Source of the DNA: Oceanobacillus zhaokaii
GTDB taxonomy: Bacteria; Bacillota; Bacilli; Bacillales; Amphibacillaceae
Direction: 5' to 3'
DNA: 64,000 bases
NCBI RefSeq assembly: GCF_003352005.1
Contig: NZ_CP024848.1
Span: 1,621,001 to 1,685,000 of the forward strand
Shown: in pieces, positions 8,800-17,077 of the stretch
Layout of the letters: each line of letters starts with the position of its first letter
How positions within the stretch are numbered: position 1 is the stretch's first letter
Made by a program: the position numbers and the translations under genes
Notes under the pieces: generated by a model
Databases searched by the model: none
Seen by the model: the letters and a program-made list of their open reading frames with translations, nothing else
What the model was told of the DNA's origin: nothing

Positions 8800-8828
8800 T
8801 TGACAGCTATAAATAAATATTGTATGGT
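8800..8828 (+). promoter_or_regulatory. Candidate sigma-A promoter of the dehydrogenase/permease genes
   Basis: TTGACA, 17 bases, TATGGT. It lies in the 380-base divergent region, about 220 bases before the dehydrogenase. No clear GntR operator palindrome could be fixed in the region. Confidence 0.4.
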
Positions 8829-9047
8829 TTTATTGTGATATGTGAAATGTTACATGTCAAATCTAAATAATGATTCCAATCCAAATGTTGTAATCGAAGA
8901 GAGATGAATGAAAATTTCCAGCACCCGCTTTGGTAAATTTGAATTACAATAAAAACGCAATTGTGATTGTTATCATATTTTAGTTAATCTTTAATGATTT
9001 TTGAAAGGGATTACATAGTATGGTGATAGTATGGGAGGAAGAGGAAA

Positions 9048-10067
9048 ATGAAAGCTATAAGAATTCCAGAGGCAAATATAATCGAAACGTTGGATGTAGT
9101 AGAGCCGGCGATAGAGCAAGAAAACGAAGTGAAAATAAAAGTAAAGAGAGTAGGAATTTGTGGTTCAGATATGCATATATACCATGGCACGAACCCACTT
9201 GCCACATATCCAAGAATCGTTGGTCATGAAGTTGCGGGGGAAATAGTTGAAATTGGTACAAATGTAAGTAATGTTGCAGTTGGTGACCATGTCGTAATAG
9301 AACCAATCAGTTATTGTGGCGAGTGCTATGCATGTAAAAATGAAAGACCAAATGTATGTAAAGAAGTCTCGGTATTTGGTGTCCATGAAGATGGTGGAAT
9401 GAGAGAATTCGCCGTTCTTCCAGAGAGACAAGTGCATAAAGTAGATTCTGAGATTTCTTGGGATGAAGCAGTAATGGCTGAGCCTTATACTATTGGTGCT
9501 CAAGCAACATGGAGAGGCAACGTTCAAGAGGGACAAACTGTATTCATCCAAGGAGCAGGACCGATCGGGATTACGGTTTTAAAAATGGCTAAGCTTCGTG
9601 GTGCTATTGTTATCATTTCTGATATGACAAATGAAAGACTGGCATTTGCTAAGGAAAATGGTGCGGATTATATTATCAATCCTTCTGAAGTTGATGTGAA
9701 GGAAAGAATCAATGAAATTACAAATGATGAAGGTGCAAATGTTGTAATTGATGCGGTAGGCATGCCGCAAACCTTTGAATTAAGTGTTGATGTCGCGTCC
9801 CCAGCTGGAAATGTTGTTACACTTGGGTTTAATGCAACACCATCATCAATTGCGCTTATGCCGATTACTAAGAAAGAATTAACGATTACTGGTTCAAGAC
9901 TCCAAACCAATCAATTTGGAAAAGTAGTAGAATTAATTAATTCAAAAGAGTTAACTCATGAGGGTCTCGTAACCCATCGTTTTCATATTAGTCAAGTGAA
10001 GGAAGCATTCGAGTTTATAGAGAAAAATCCTGATAAGGTAAGAAAAGCTGTTATTGAGATCGAATAA
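9048..10067 (+). CDS. Zinc-dependent dehydrogenase (polyol/sugar-acid type)
   Basis: Medium-chain dehydrogenase of 339 residues. Catalytic zinc ligands are visible as C38 in GICGSD and H60/E61 in GHEVAGE. Structural zinc cysteines C90, C93, C96 and C104 are all present in [15 protein letters not shown]. The Rossmann motif is [16 protein letters not shown]. The sequence is closest to the L-threonine/sorbitol/galactonate-5-dehydrogenase group (LgoD-like). The start is ATG after GGAGGAAGAGG. With a divergent FadR-type regulator and a downstream GntP permease, oxidation of a C5/C6 polyol or aldonate is likely; the exact substrate is not readable. Confidence 0.88.
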   Translation: MKAIRIPEANIIETLDVVEPAIEQENEVKIKVKRVGICGSDMHIYHGTNPLATYPRIVGHEVAGEIVEIGTNVSNVAVGDHVVIEPISYCGECYACKNERPNVCKEVSVFGVHEDGGMREFAVLPERQVHKVDSEISWDEAVMAEPYTIGAQATWRGNVQEGQTVFIQGAGPIGITVLKMAKLRGAIVIISDMTNERLAFAKENGADYIINPSEVDVKERINEITNDEGANVVIDAVGMPQTFELSVDVASPAGNVVTLGFNATPSSIALMPITKKELTITGSRLQTNQFGKVVELINSKELTHEGLVTHRFHISQVKEAFEFIEKNPDKVRKAVIEIE

Positions 10068-10097
10068 ATGACGTGTATACATTGAAGTAAAGTTCTA

Positions 10098-10131
10098 AAT
10101 AGAAGCTTTAACAAATATTAGAGCTTCTATT
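10098..10131 (+). terminator. Weak stem-loop between dehydrogenase and permease
   Basis: AATAGAAGCT pairs with AGCTTCTATT (10 bp), without a proper T-tract. It may attenuate rather than end transcription into the permease. The rest of the 304-base gap shows no gene. Confidence 0.4.
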
Positions 10132-10371
10132 CAAGAAAAATACTCCAATATCGGTAAAGGCCGGGTCGTTATTTGACTAAATAAATATAAGTGAACTCTT
10201 ATTTGAGTAAGTGAAACTAGGACTGTAACCAATTAAAAGAATAAAAGTTTTTCTAATTTTGTGAGCGATTACGCAGTTAATGTAACCGCTGTAAAATGTT
10301 GGGTAGAATTGAAAAATTAATATAATTGAGTCAAACTTGTTTGGTTTCAATAAGGGGAGAGAGAAAGAAGT

Positions 10372-11724
10372 ATGCCATTATTAATCGTCGCAATTGGTGT
10401 TGTAGTATTACTAATAATGATAATGAAATTTAATATTAATACATTTATATCCTTGGTTGTTGTGTCCTTTATTATTGCATTAGCTTTAGGAATGCCGATA
10501 ACAGAAATTGTTGGGTCAATTGAAGCCGGTATGGGAGGCACTCTCGGCGGAATAGCATTGGTCTTTGGTCTTGGAGCAATTCTTGGTAAGCTAATTGCTG
10601 ATGCGGGTGGAGCCCAACGCATTGCAATGACTTTAATTGATAAATTCGGTGAGAGACGAATACAGTGGGCGGTTGTAGCTGTAGGGTTTATTTTAGGGAT
10701 TGCATTGTTCTTTGAAGTTGGTCTTGTGTTATTAATTCCGATTATTTACCAAATCGCAAAACAGCTAAATATTCAGTTTTTATGGCTTGGACTTCCGATG
10801 GCTACAGCGTTATCTGTTACTCATGCATTCTTGCCACCACATCCAGGTCCAACTGTTATTGCTCAGGAATACGGTGCAAATGTTGGAATGGTATTAGTAT
10901 ATGGTTTCATCATTGCGATTCCGACGGTAATTATAGCGGGTCCTTTATTCGCAAAAATTGCAAGAAAGTTTGTACCATCAGCCTTTGAAAAAGAACCAAC
11001 AGGAAGTATGGCATCCATCGGTAAAGCAAAACAATTCAAACTGGAAGATACACCAAGTTTTGGGGTAAGTGCATTTACAGCGTTGTTCCCTGTAATTCTG
11101 ATGGGCGTTTCTACAATCTTAACTTTACTACAGGAATCAATGGGAATATCTGATAATTCGTTTTTTGATATTGTTTCAATGGTTGGATCACCAACTACAG
11201 TTATGTTGCTCTCTGTATTAGTTGCAATATATACGATGGGTGTTTCTAGAAAAATCCCAATGAAGCAATTAATGCAATCCGCTGAAAATGCAGTTGCAGC
11301 CATTGGAATGATGCTACTTATTCTGGGTGCAGGTGGTGCACTGAAGCAAGTACTTATTGATGGTGGTGTAGGGGATTATGTTGCACAAATTTTTGATGGT
11401 AGTACTATATCGCCACTTATATTAGCATGGTTGATCGCTGCATTACTAAGACTTGCACAAGGATCTGCTACTGTAGCAGCTTTAACAACAGCAGGTCTCG
11501 TAATCCCGATGATGGCGGGAACAGGTGTAAACCTTGAATTAATGGTGCTTGCAACTGGTGCAGGTAGTATTATTGCTTCACATGTTAATGACACTGGATT
11601 CTGGATTGTGAAAGAGTCCTTTGGATTAACGATGAAGGAGACGTTCGCGACATGGACTGTATTGGAAACACTTATCTCTGTATGTGGTCTAGTGTTCGTA
11701 TTACTTCTAAGCTTATTTGTTTAA
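10372..11724 (+). CDS. Gluconate permease, GntP family
   Basis: Multi-pass inner-membrane symporter for gluconate or a related sugar acid, 450 residues with about 12-14 hydrophobic helices. Seen: GMGGTLGGIALVFGLGAILGKL, the loop HAFLPPHPGPTVIAQEYGAN that is a hallmark of GntP, RLAQGSATVAALTTAG, and the C-terminal SHVNDTGFWIVKESFGLTMKE. The ATG is preceded by AAGGGGAGAG. It follows the zinc dehydrogenase and probably imports its substrate. No gluconate kinase lies in the window, so it need not be gluconate itself. Confidence 0.93.
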   Translation: MPLLIVAIGVVVLLIMIMKFNINTFISLVVVSFIIALALGMPITEIVGSIEAGMGGTLGGIALVFGLGAILGKLIADAGGAQRIAMTLIDKFGERRIQWAVVAVGFILGIALFFEVGLVLLIPIIYQIAKQLNIQFLWLGLPMATALSVTHAFLPPHPGPTVIAQEYGANVGMVLVYGFIIAIPTVIIAGPLFAKIARKFVPSAFEKEPTGSMASIGKAKQFKLEDTPSFGVSAFTALFPVILMGVSTILTLLQESMGISDNSFFDIVSMVGSPTTVMLLSVLVAIYTMGVSRKIPMKQLMQSAENAVAAIGMMLLILGAGGALKQVLIDGGVGDYVAQIFDGSTISPLILAWLIAALLRLAQGSATVAALTTAGLVIPMMAGTGVNLELMVLATGAGSIIASHVNDTGFWIVKESFGLTMKETFATWTVLETLISVCGLVFVLLLSLFV

Positions 11725-11743
11725 AACGTTTGAATGATCAAAG

Positions 11744-11779
11744 AAATGATCTCTATATAATATAATGGAGGTCATTTTT
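11744..11779 (+). terminator. Rho-independent terminator of the permease
   Basis: AAATGATCTC pairs with GAGGTCATTT (one G-U), with a T-run continuing after the stem. Confidence 0.75.
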
Positions 11780-11896
11780 CCCCCACAGCTTAAAAAAAGG
11801 ATGCATAAGCATCCTTCATAATTAATTTAATCATCCGTTATCCGATCGAGGAGGAAATATAGATAAGCTGATGATATGATGCTGGCATGGGACTAA

Positions 11897-11998
11897 TTAG
11901 TATCCTACAAATGCAGTACCAACAATAATTAACAAGATAAATAGAACAACTATCAACGCAAATCCCATGTTTCCATGACCTCCGTATTGTTCACTCAT
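11897..11998 (-). CDS. YjcZ-family small sporulation-associated membrane peptide (33 aa)
   Basis: The protein begins MSEQYGGHGNMG and continues with the family's hydrophobic core [21 protein letters not shown]. This Gly/Tyr-rich head and [14 protein letters not shown] core define the short YjcZ-type peptides of sporulating Bacillaceae. The ribosome site is GGGGGTGA. A second member lies at 35131-35271. The function is unknown, and the link to spore formation is from the family, not from this locus. Confidence 0.88.
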   Translation of the reverse strand: MSEQYGGHGNMGFALIVVLFILLIIVGTAFVGY

Positions 11999-12203
11999 TT
12001 TGTCACCCCCATTTCTGTTTACCTTAGTAGTATATGAAGAAAATGTACCTTAGAAAGGGCAAGGAAACCATATATTTCATATTATTTTTATTTAAGCATA
12101 AGATTTTGCGTACAAACTTATCTTGAATTCTAATGAAGGTATCTGCTGACTTCTTATAGAAATAGATAGACAGTTACTAATTACATCTGTAAGGAGGTTG
12201 ACT

Positions 12204-13565
12204 ATGAAAATACAACTTGATAATTATCTCAATAACAATCTGAAATTACATGGGGCATTAATTGGCATTAGTATTCACTCGCAATCTTCAGGTGAAAAAT
12301 ATTATAATCATTTTGGCGATACTCGATTGCATCCAGCCTCAAATATGAAGCTATTCACTAGTGCAGCTGCATTATCTATCCTCGGCGAAGGTTATACATT
12401 TCAAACAGAGATGAGAATGACAGGTTTTATCGAAGGAGGAATCTTAAAAGGAAATTTATACCTAATTGGAAAAGGCGACCCAACCTTAGTGCCATCTGCC
12501 TTTAACAAGCTTGCTAAACAATTAATTAAAAATGGAATCAATAAAATTGAAGGGGATATCATCGGTGATGATACGTGGTATGACGATAATCGGATTTCAC
12601 CCGATTTAGTCTGGACCGATGAGCAATATTACTATGGTGCACAAGTATCTGCATTAACAGCATCACCGAACGATGATTATGATACTGGTTCAATTATTGT
12701 AGAAATTAAACCTGGAGACACTATTGGTACCAAACCAACATACACTATTTTTCCAAATACAGATATTATTAGGATTGAAAATAATGCAGTTACTGCAGAA
12801 GTAGCTGCAGAAGATGAACTCATAATTACAAGAGATTACGGTTCAAACATAATTCGTATCTATGGAAATATAATGTTTGGTTCAGAAAAACGAAGAGAAT
12901 TTATGTCTGTCCCAGAACCATCATTGTATGCCTTGGATCTATTTAGAGATGCACTTAAAAAACAAGGTATTGTATGCGATGGTGAAGCAAGAATCGGACA
13001 AGCTCCCAGAAATACACAGTTAATCTTTACCCGTAAATCAATACCGTTATCCGAATTACTTATTCCATTTATGAAACTTAGTAATAATGGACATGCAGAA
13101 ATATTAGTTAAAGAAATGGGGAGGATAGTTTATGGGGAAGGAAGCTGGGAAAAAGGTATACGAGTGATGAAAAGAGAGCTAGCTAAGCTTGGCATTAATA
13201 TGGAATCAATTTTAATTAAAGATGGATCTGGTATATCACATAGTAATCTTATACCGGCCAATGAAATTACAAATCTTCTAGTTCAGATACAGAAAAGAAA
13301 CTGGTTCCCTGTGTATCTAAAATCTCTTCCAGCAGCAGGAGCTGCAGAGCGAATGATTGGTGGTACATTATATGAAAGATTGCAAGGTAAGTCCGTTAGA
13401 GCAAAAACAGGCACAATTGAAGGAGTCAGTACGCTTTCAGGCTATATGAAAACAAATAAAGGCAATGACTTGATTTTCTCAATAATGATAAATAATTTAT
13501 TAAATGAAGAGGATGGGAAATTAATAGAGGATGAGATTGTCGAGATTATTGACCGTTTTGGCTAA
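12204..13565 (+). CDS. D-alanyl-D-alanine carboxypeptidase, S13 (PBP4/DacC-like), no signal peptide
   Basis: Penicillin-binding serine peptidase that trims or cleaves peptidoglycan peptides. The three active-site motifs are present: SNMK (S46, K49, in HPASNMKLFTSAAAL), SNNG in MKLSNNGHAEILV, and KTGT in SVRAKTGTIEGVSTLSGY. The 453-residue length suits S13 enzymes. The start is ATG at 12204, six bases after AAGGAGG; an earlier in-frame TTG touches that site. Oddly, the N-terminus MKIQLDNYLNNNLKLHGALI is polar and has no signal peptide, although the substrate lies outside the cell. It may be exported otherwise or act in the cytoplasm. Confidence 0.88.
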   Translation: MKIQLDNYLNNNLKLHGALIGISIHSQSSGEKYYNHFGDTRLHPASNMKLFTSAAALSILGEGYTFQTEMRMTGFIEGGILKGNLYLIGKGDPTLVPSAFNKLAKQLIKNGINKIEGDIIGDDTWYDDNRISPDLVWTDEQYYYGAQVSALTASPNDDYDTGSIIVEIKPGDTIGTKPTYTIFPNTDIIRIENNAVTAEVAAEDELIITRDYGSNIIRIYGNIMFGSEKRREFMSVPEPSLYALDLFRDALKKQGIVCDGEARIGQAPRNTQLIFTRKSIPLSELLIPFMKLSNNGHAEILVKEMGRIVYGEGSWEKGIRVMKRELAKLGINMESILIKDGSGISHSNLIPANEITNLLVQIQKRNWFPVYLKSLPAAGAAERMIGGTLYERLQGKSVRAKTGTIEGVSTLSGYMKTNKGNDLIFSIMINNLLNEEDGKLIEDEIVEIIDRFG

Positions 13566-13590
13566 CAACTTAAAGAGTTAAAGATTAGCG

Positions 13591-13663
13591 GTTGGAGCGG
13601 GTTGATTGCTGAGACATGAGGCGCTCTATCTGCTAAGCAACTGATCAATATAACCCCTCCAAC
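13591..13663. repeat. Long imperfect hairpin at the 3' side of metC
   Basis: GTTGGAGCGGGTT pairs with AACCCCTCCAAC, and the stem continues with interruptions (GATTGCTGAG against CTAAGCAACTGATC). It lies between the convergent carboxypeptidase and metC genes and may act as a terminator, but no T-tract follows. Eighteen bases (13600-13617) match part of the metI S-box with one difference. Confidence 0.6.
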
Positions 13664-13757
13664 TTCGAGCATTTTCACTATAAATATCCCATCATTCCAG
13701 TTGAAATTCACTTTATTAGCTTTTTTATAAAAGGACTTCGCTTAAATTCTTCCTTTT

Positions 13758-14966
13758 CTAATATGCAGCTTTACCAATCAATTCCTCTTGCTCTGTTAAT
13801 GTAGCTTTAGCATAATTCAATGCTTGAACAAAATCAGCCAGAAGATCATCAACATGCTCAAGTCCTACAGAAAATCTTAACAGCCCATCAGTAATTCCTC
13901 GCTTATCTCGTTCTTCTTTGGGCATCGCGGCATGTGACATTGTTGCTGGGTAGGAAAGAATCGATTCTACAGCACCCAGACTCACTGCAAAAACGGGAAT
14001 TTGTACATTTTCAACAAAAGCCTTCGTTGCTTTTTTTGTCGGCAACTTGAATGAGAGAACAGCTCCATAACCTGTTGACTGAGAACGGTGAATCGTATGT
14101 CCTGGATGCGTAGTCAATCCCGGGTAGTAAACATCTTTTACTATGGGATGTGTTTCTAAAAAGTTAGCAATCTTTTCAGCTGATTTAGTAGACTGTCTCA
14201 TGCGTGTTCCTAATGTCTTGATTCCCTGTATTAATTGGTAGGCGTCCTGTGCACCTAAAATAGAGCCAAAGGAATTTTGAATGAAGGCCAGTTTCTCACC
14301 AAGTTCAGTTGTTTTTGTAACTGCTAATCCAGCAATAATATCACTATGACCGGATAGAAATTTTGTTGCGCTGTGAAGCACAAGATCTGCACCTAGCGCA
14401 ATTGGATTTTGGAATAGTGGGGTCATAAATGTGTTATCGACAAAAGCTAAACAATTGTTTGCATGGGCAACCCGGATTAACGCTGATAAGTCAGTAATGT
14501 TCAAACAAGGATTTGAGGGCGTCTCCATATATACAACCTTTGTATTCGATTGGATTGCCTGTGCAGCTGCATCCAAATCTGTCATGTCTACAAATGTATA
14601 ATCAATCTCATATTTATTCAGGACCTCTGTTACAAAACGATAAGTTCCCCCATATACGTCCTTTGTCACAACGACATGGTCACCAGCAGATAACAAGAAA
14701 AATGCCGATGAAATAGCCGCCATTCCTGAAGCGAATGCAAGGCCTCTTGCACCACCCTCTAGTTCCGCAATCTTTTCTTCGACAACCTGTCTTGTTGGAT
14801 TTCCTGATCTACTGTAATCAAAATCACCAAATGTATCGAAGCGTTTTTGGTGGAAGGTAGATGATAAGTAGATGGGAGGATTTACAGCCCCAGTAATCGG
14901 ATCTCCTTTACCGTTTCCAGCCGCATGAATTAATTTTGTCTCTTGATGATTTACAGATTGACTCAT
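13758..14966 (-). CDS. metC: Cystathionine beta-lyase, second gene of the metI-metC operon
   Basis: PLP enzyme of the Cys/Met-metabolism family, 402 residues, cleaving cystathionine to homocysteine, pyruvate and ammonia. Seen: TGAVNPPIYLSSTFH, YSRSGNPTR, GMAAISSAFFLLSAGDH, the PLP lysine in LVLHSATKFLSGHSD, and YPATMSHAAMPKEER. The start ATG follows AAGGAGGACG and overlaps the 3' end of the upstream gene by 59 bases, so the two are co-transcribed. Family members are hard to separate by eye; the assignment as beta-lyase rests on order, as in B. subtilis metI-metC. Confidence 0.88.
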   Translation of the reverse strand: MSQSVNHQETKLIHAAGNGKGDPITGAVNPPIYLSSTFHQKRFDTFGDFDYSRSGNPTRQVVEEKIAELEGGARGLAFASGMAAISSAFFLLSAGDHVVVTKDVYGGTYRFVTEVLNKYEIDYTFVDMTDLDAAAQAIQSNTKVVYMETPSNPCLNITDLSALIRVAHANNCLAFVDNTFMTPLFQNPIALGADLVLHSATKFLSGHSDIIAGLAVTKTTELGEKLAFIQNSFGSILGAQDAYQLIQGIKTLGTRMRQSTKSAEKIANFLETHPIVKDVYYPGLTTHPGHTIHRSQSTGYGAVLSFKLPTKKATKAFVENVQIPVFAVSLGAVESILSYPATMSHAAMPKEERDKRGITDGLLRFSVGLEHVDDLLADFVQALNYAKATLTEQEELIGKAAY

Positions 14967-16086
14967 GATAATCGTCCTCCTTCTGTAATTGTGATAAAGC
15001 TTGAAATAAATCTGCTTTCAAATCTTCTACTTGTTCAATACCTACAGAAAATCTAAGTAAATCATCACTGATTCCTCGCCTTATTCTATCTTCCCTGGGT
15101 ATATCTGTATGGGTTTGTGTTGCTGGGTAGGTAATGAAGCTTTCGACACCTCCTAGACTTTCAGCAAAAACGATGAGTTTCAGACTTGATAAAAATGGAT
15201 TAATCCACTTGCTTTCCTGTAATCGAAAGGATAGCATCCCACCCTTATTAGGATAGAGCACATCGGATACTTCAGGTTGCACATTTAAAAAACTTGCAAG
15301 CTCTTTCGCATTTTCTTCATGTTTAACCATTCGAAGTGCAAGGGTTTTTAATCCGCGAATCAATAGCCAAGAATCAAATGCCGAAAGAACTGCGCCGGCT
15401 GCATTATGATTGAATGCGAGCCTTTCACATATACTACCTCCTTTTGCTACAACTAGTCCGCCTAAAACGTCATTATGACCACCGATATATTTCGTAGCAC
15501 TATGAAGGACGATATCAGCACCTAATGTTAATGGCTGCTGTAAATATGGAGTTAAAAATGTATTATCGACAATCAGCAATAAGTCATGTTTATGAGCTAA
15601 ATCAGCGTATTGTCTAATATTTATTTCCTGCATTAATGGATTGGTCGGTGTTTCGATATAAATAGCCTTCGTTCTGTCAGAAATATATTGTTCAGTTGTT
15701 GTAACATGATCAAAGGGTACATATGTGGTTTTAATATCATAGGTTTTTACATAGTAATCGAGTAAACGAAAGGTTCCACCATAAATATCTTCAGGTACCA
15801 GTAGGTGATCCCCTGAACGGAAGAGGGATAGCACTAATTGAATTGCAGCCATCCCAGAACTACAGGCAAAACCGGCATCACCATCCTCTAAATCCGTAAT
15901 TGCTTCTTCTAGAATAGACCGTGTCGGATTCTTTGTTCGAGAATAATCAAAACCGGTCGATTGTCCAAGACCTTTATGCTGGAATGCTGTTGATAAGTAT
16001 ATTGGTGGATTGATAGCGCCAGTTACTGGGTCACTCCTATTTCCAATTTGCACTAATTTAGTTTCAATTCGTTTGCTAGATGTCAT
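14908..16086 (-). CDS. metI: Cystathionine gamma-synthase / O-acetylhomoserine thiolyase
   Basis: First gene of the S-box-controlled methionine operon, 392 residues. It is a PLP enzyme joining an activated homoserine to cysteine (or sulfide). Motifs: TGAINPPIYLSTAF, YSRTKNPTRSILEEAI, SGMAAIQLVLSLF, the PLP lysine in LHSATKYIGGHNDVLGG, and the substrate-binding SFITYPATQTH. The ribosome site is AGGAGGTAA before ATG. The C-terminal tail runs about 16 residues into the metC region. It has a SAM riboswitch with terminator in its leader. Confidence 0.9.
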   Translation of the reverse strand: MTSSKRIETKLVQIGNRSDPVTGAINPPIYLSTAFQHKGLGQSTGFDYSRTKNPTRSILEEAITDLEDGDAGFACSSGMAAIQLVLSLFRSGDHLLVPEDIYGGTFRLLDYYVKTYDIKTTYVPFDHVTTTEQYISDRTKAIYIETPTNPLMQEINIRQYADLAHKHDLLLIVDNTFLTPYLQQPLTLGADIVLHSATKYIGGHNDVLGGLVVAKGGSICERLAFNHNAAGAVLSAFDSWLLIRGLKTLALRMVKHEENAKELASFLNVQPEVSDVLYPNKGGMLSFRLQESKWINPFLSSLKLIVFAESLGGVESFITYPATQTHTDIPREDRIRRGISDDLLRFSVGIEQVEDLKADLFQALSQLQKEDDYHESICKSSRDKINSCGWKR

Positions 16087-16159
16087 TATTATTTACCTCC
16101 TCAGAAAATCTGCGATTAGCCTAAATCAAGCTTATTGGATCTGTTGTATCGGATGGACC

Positions 16160-16327
16160 AAAAAAAACATGGACCTCTATCAATAAGAAGAAGGTCCATG
16201 TTCTTTATTCACCGCCCTCTTATCTTTTAGGCAGAAAAATCTACCTACTGGAATTAGCACCTTAACCATTAAAGGTTGGTTGCTGAGACATCGTTGGGCC
16301 AGTCCCTCCGTCTCTCTGGATAAGAAA
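16160..16327 (-). ncRNA. SAM riboswitch (S-box) with expression-platform terminator
   Basis: Read on the minus strand. The P1 arm CTTATC (16319-16326) is followed by AGAGAGACGGAGGGACTGGC, then ATGTCTCAGCAACC, the conserved S-box signature, and a closing AGATAAG (16217-16227). Downstream a terminator stem ACATGGACCT/AGGTCCATGT (16167-16201) ends in a seven-T run. High SAM should favour the terminator and shut off metI-metC. Confidence 0.96.
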
Positions 16328-16560
16328 TTAACTTATTAAATTTTCAGTATTATTAATTATCATCTACATTACATTAAGAATGTAGAAAATGCAAGGAGAA
16401 ATGTAATGAGATTAATCTTTGCGTTAGATTCGATAGTCTATAGTAATGATATACTGGCTCTCCTAAATATATTTACCTTAGCTTAAAAATAGTCCAATTC
16501 ATAATGAACTAAAAGAACTTTCTTTTCAAAGTGGTTCAGCCATTCATCCGAATTTCTTGA

Positions 16561-16905
16561 TTAAGTCACTTTTTTAATCATTGCTTCCTTATTTTTAAGA
16601 AGACGTTGACCATCGACCAACGTTCTATAACGCTTAAAAACGTATAGTGCACAGACAACACCGTTAATTGACAAAAACGCAGTGAAAATAAATATATAAG
16701 AAATATTTCCTGTTTTCGACATGAATCCAGTTAGAAGGGGCATTAAAACGGCTGCAAGTCCACCAGCTGTTGCTAGGATTCCTGTGACAGTTCCTTTCTT
16801 TATCCAGAAAAGTTCTGTAATCGTAGTAATTGCCAATTGAAAAATGCCTGCTGTTGAAAAGCCAATGAAAAATGAGACTGCAATTCGGTTAATGTATCGA
16901 TGCGA
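16561..16905 (-). pseudogene. C-terminal remnant of an MFS transporter
   Basis: About 114 codons remain, beginning after a stop at 16906-16908: SHRYINRIAVSFFIGF, ITELFWIKKGTVTGI, LATAGGLAAVLMPLLTGFMS, a further hydrophobic helix and a basic tail. This is the last part (roughly three to four helices) of a major facilitator protein; the first two thirds are absent. No start signal fits, so it is probably a truncated relic beside topB. Confidence 0.75.
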
Positions 16906-17077
16906 TTAAAGTTAATTTAAAAAGCATTATAATAGAATATTCTTAATGTGTTATTTGAATTTTGGGTTTTACGATGAGGTGGATGAGGTGATAAGATGGT
17001 TAATTTGAAAGAACGTTCGTTCCTAAATTTACTGAAACATGTTATAGTATATAAAAACTATTAAATAGGTGAAATCT

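Noticed and set aside
10276..10300. Catabolite-responsive element before the GntP permease
   Set aside because: TGTAACCGCTGTAA has the CG centre but misses several cre positions; not reported as a site.
10863..11594. Minus-strand frames opposite the GntP permease
   Set aside because: Low-complexity mirror frames of hydrophobic codons; no start signals.
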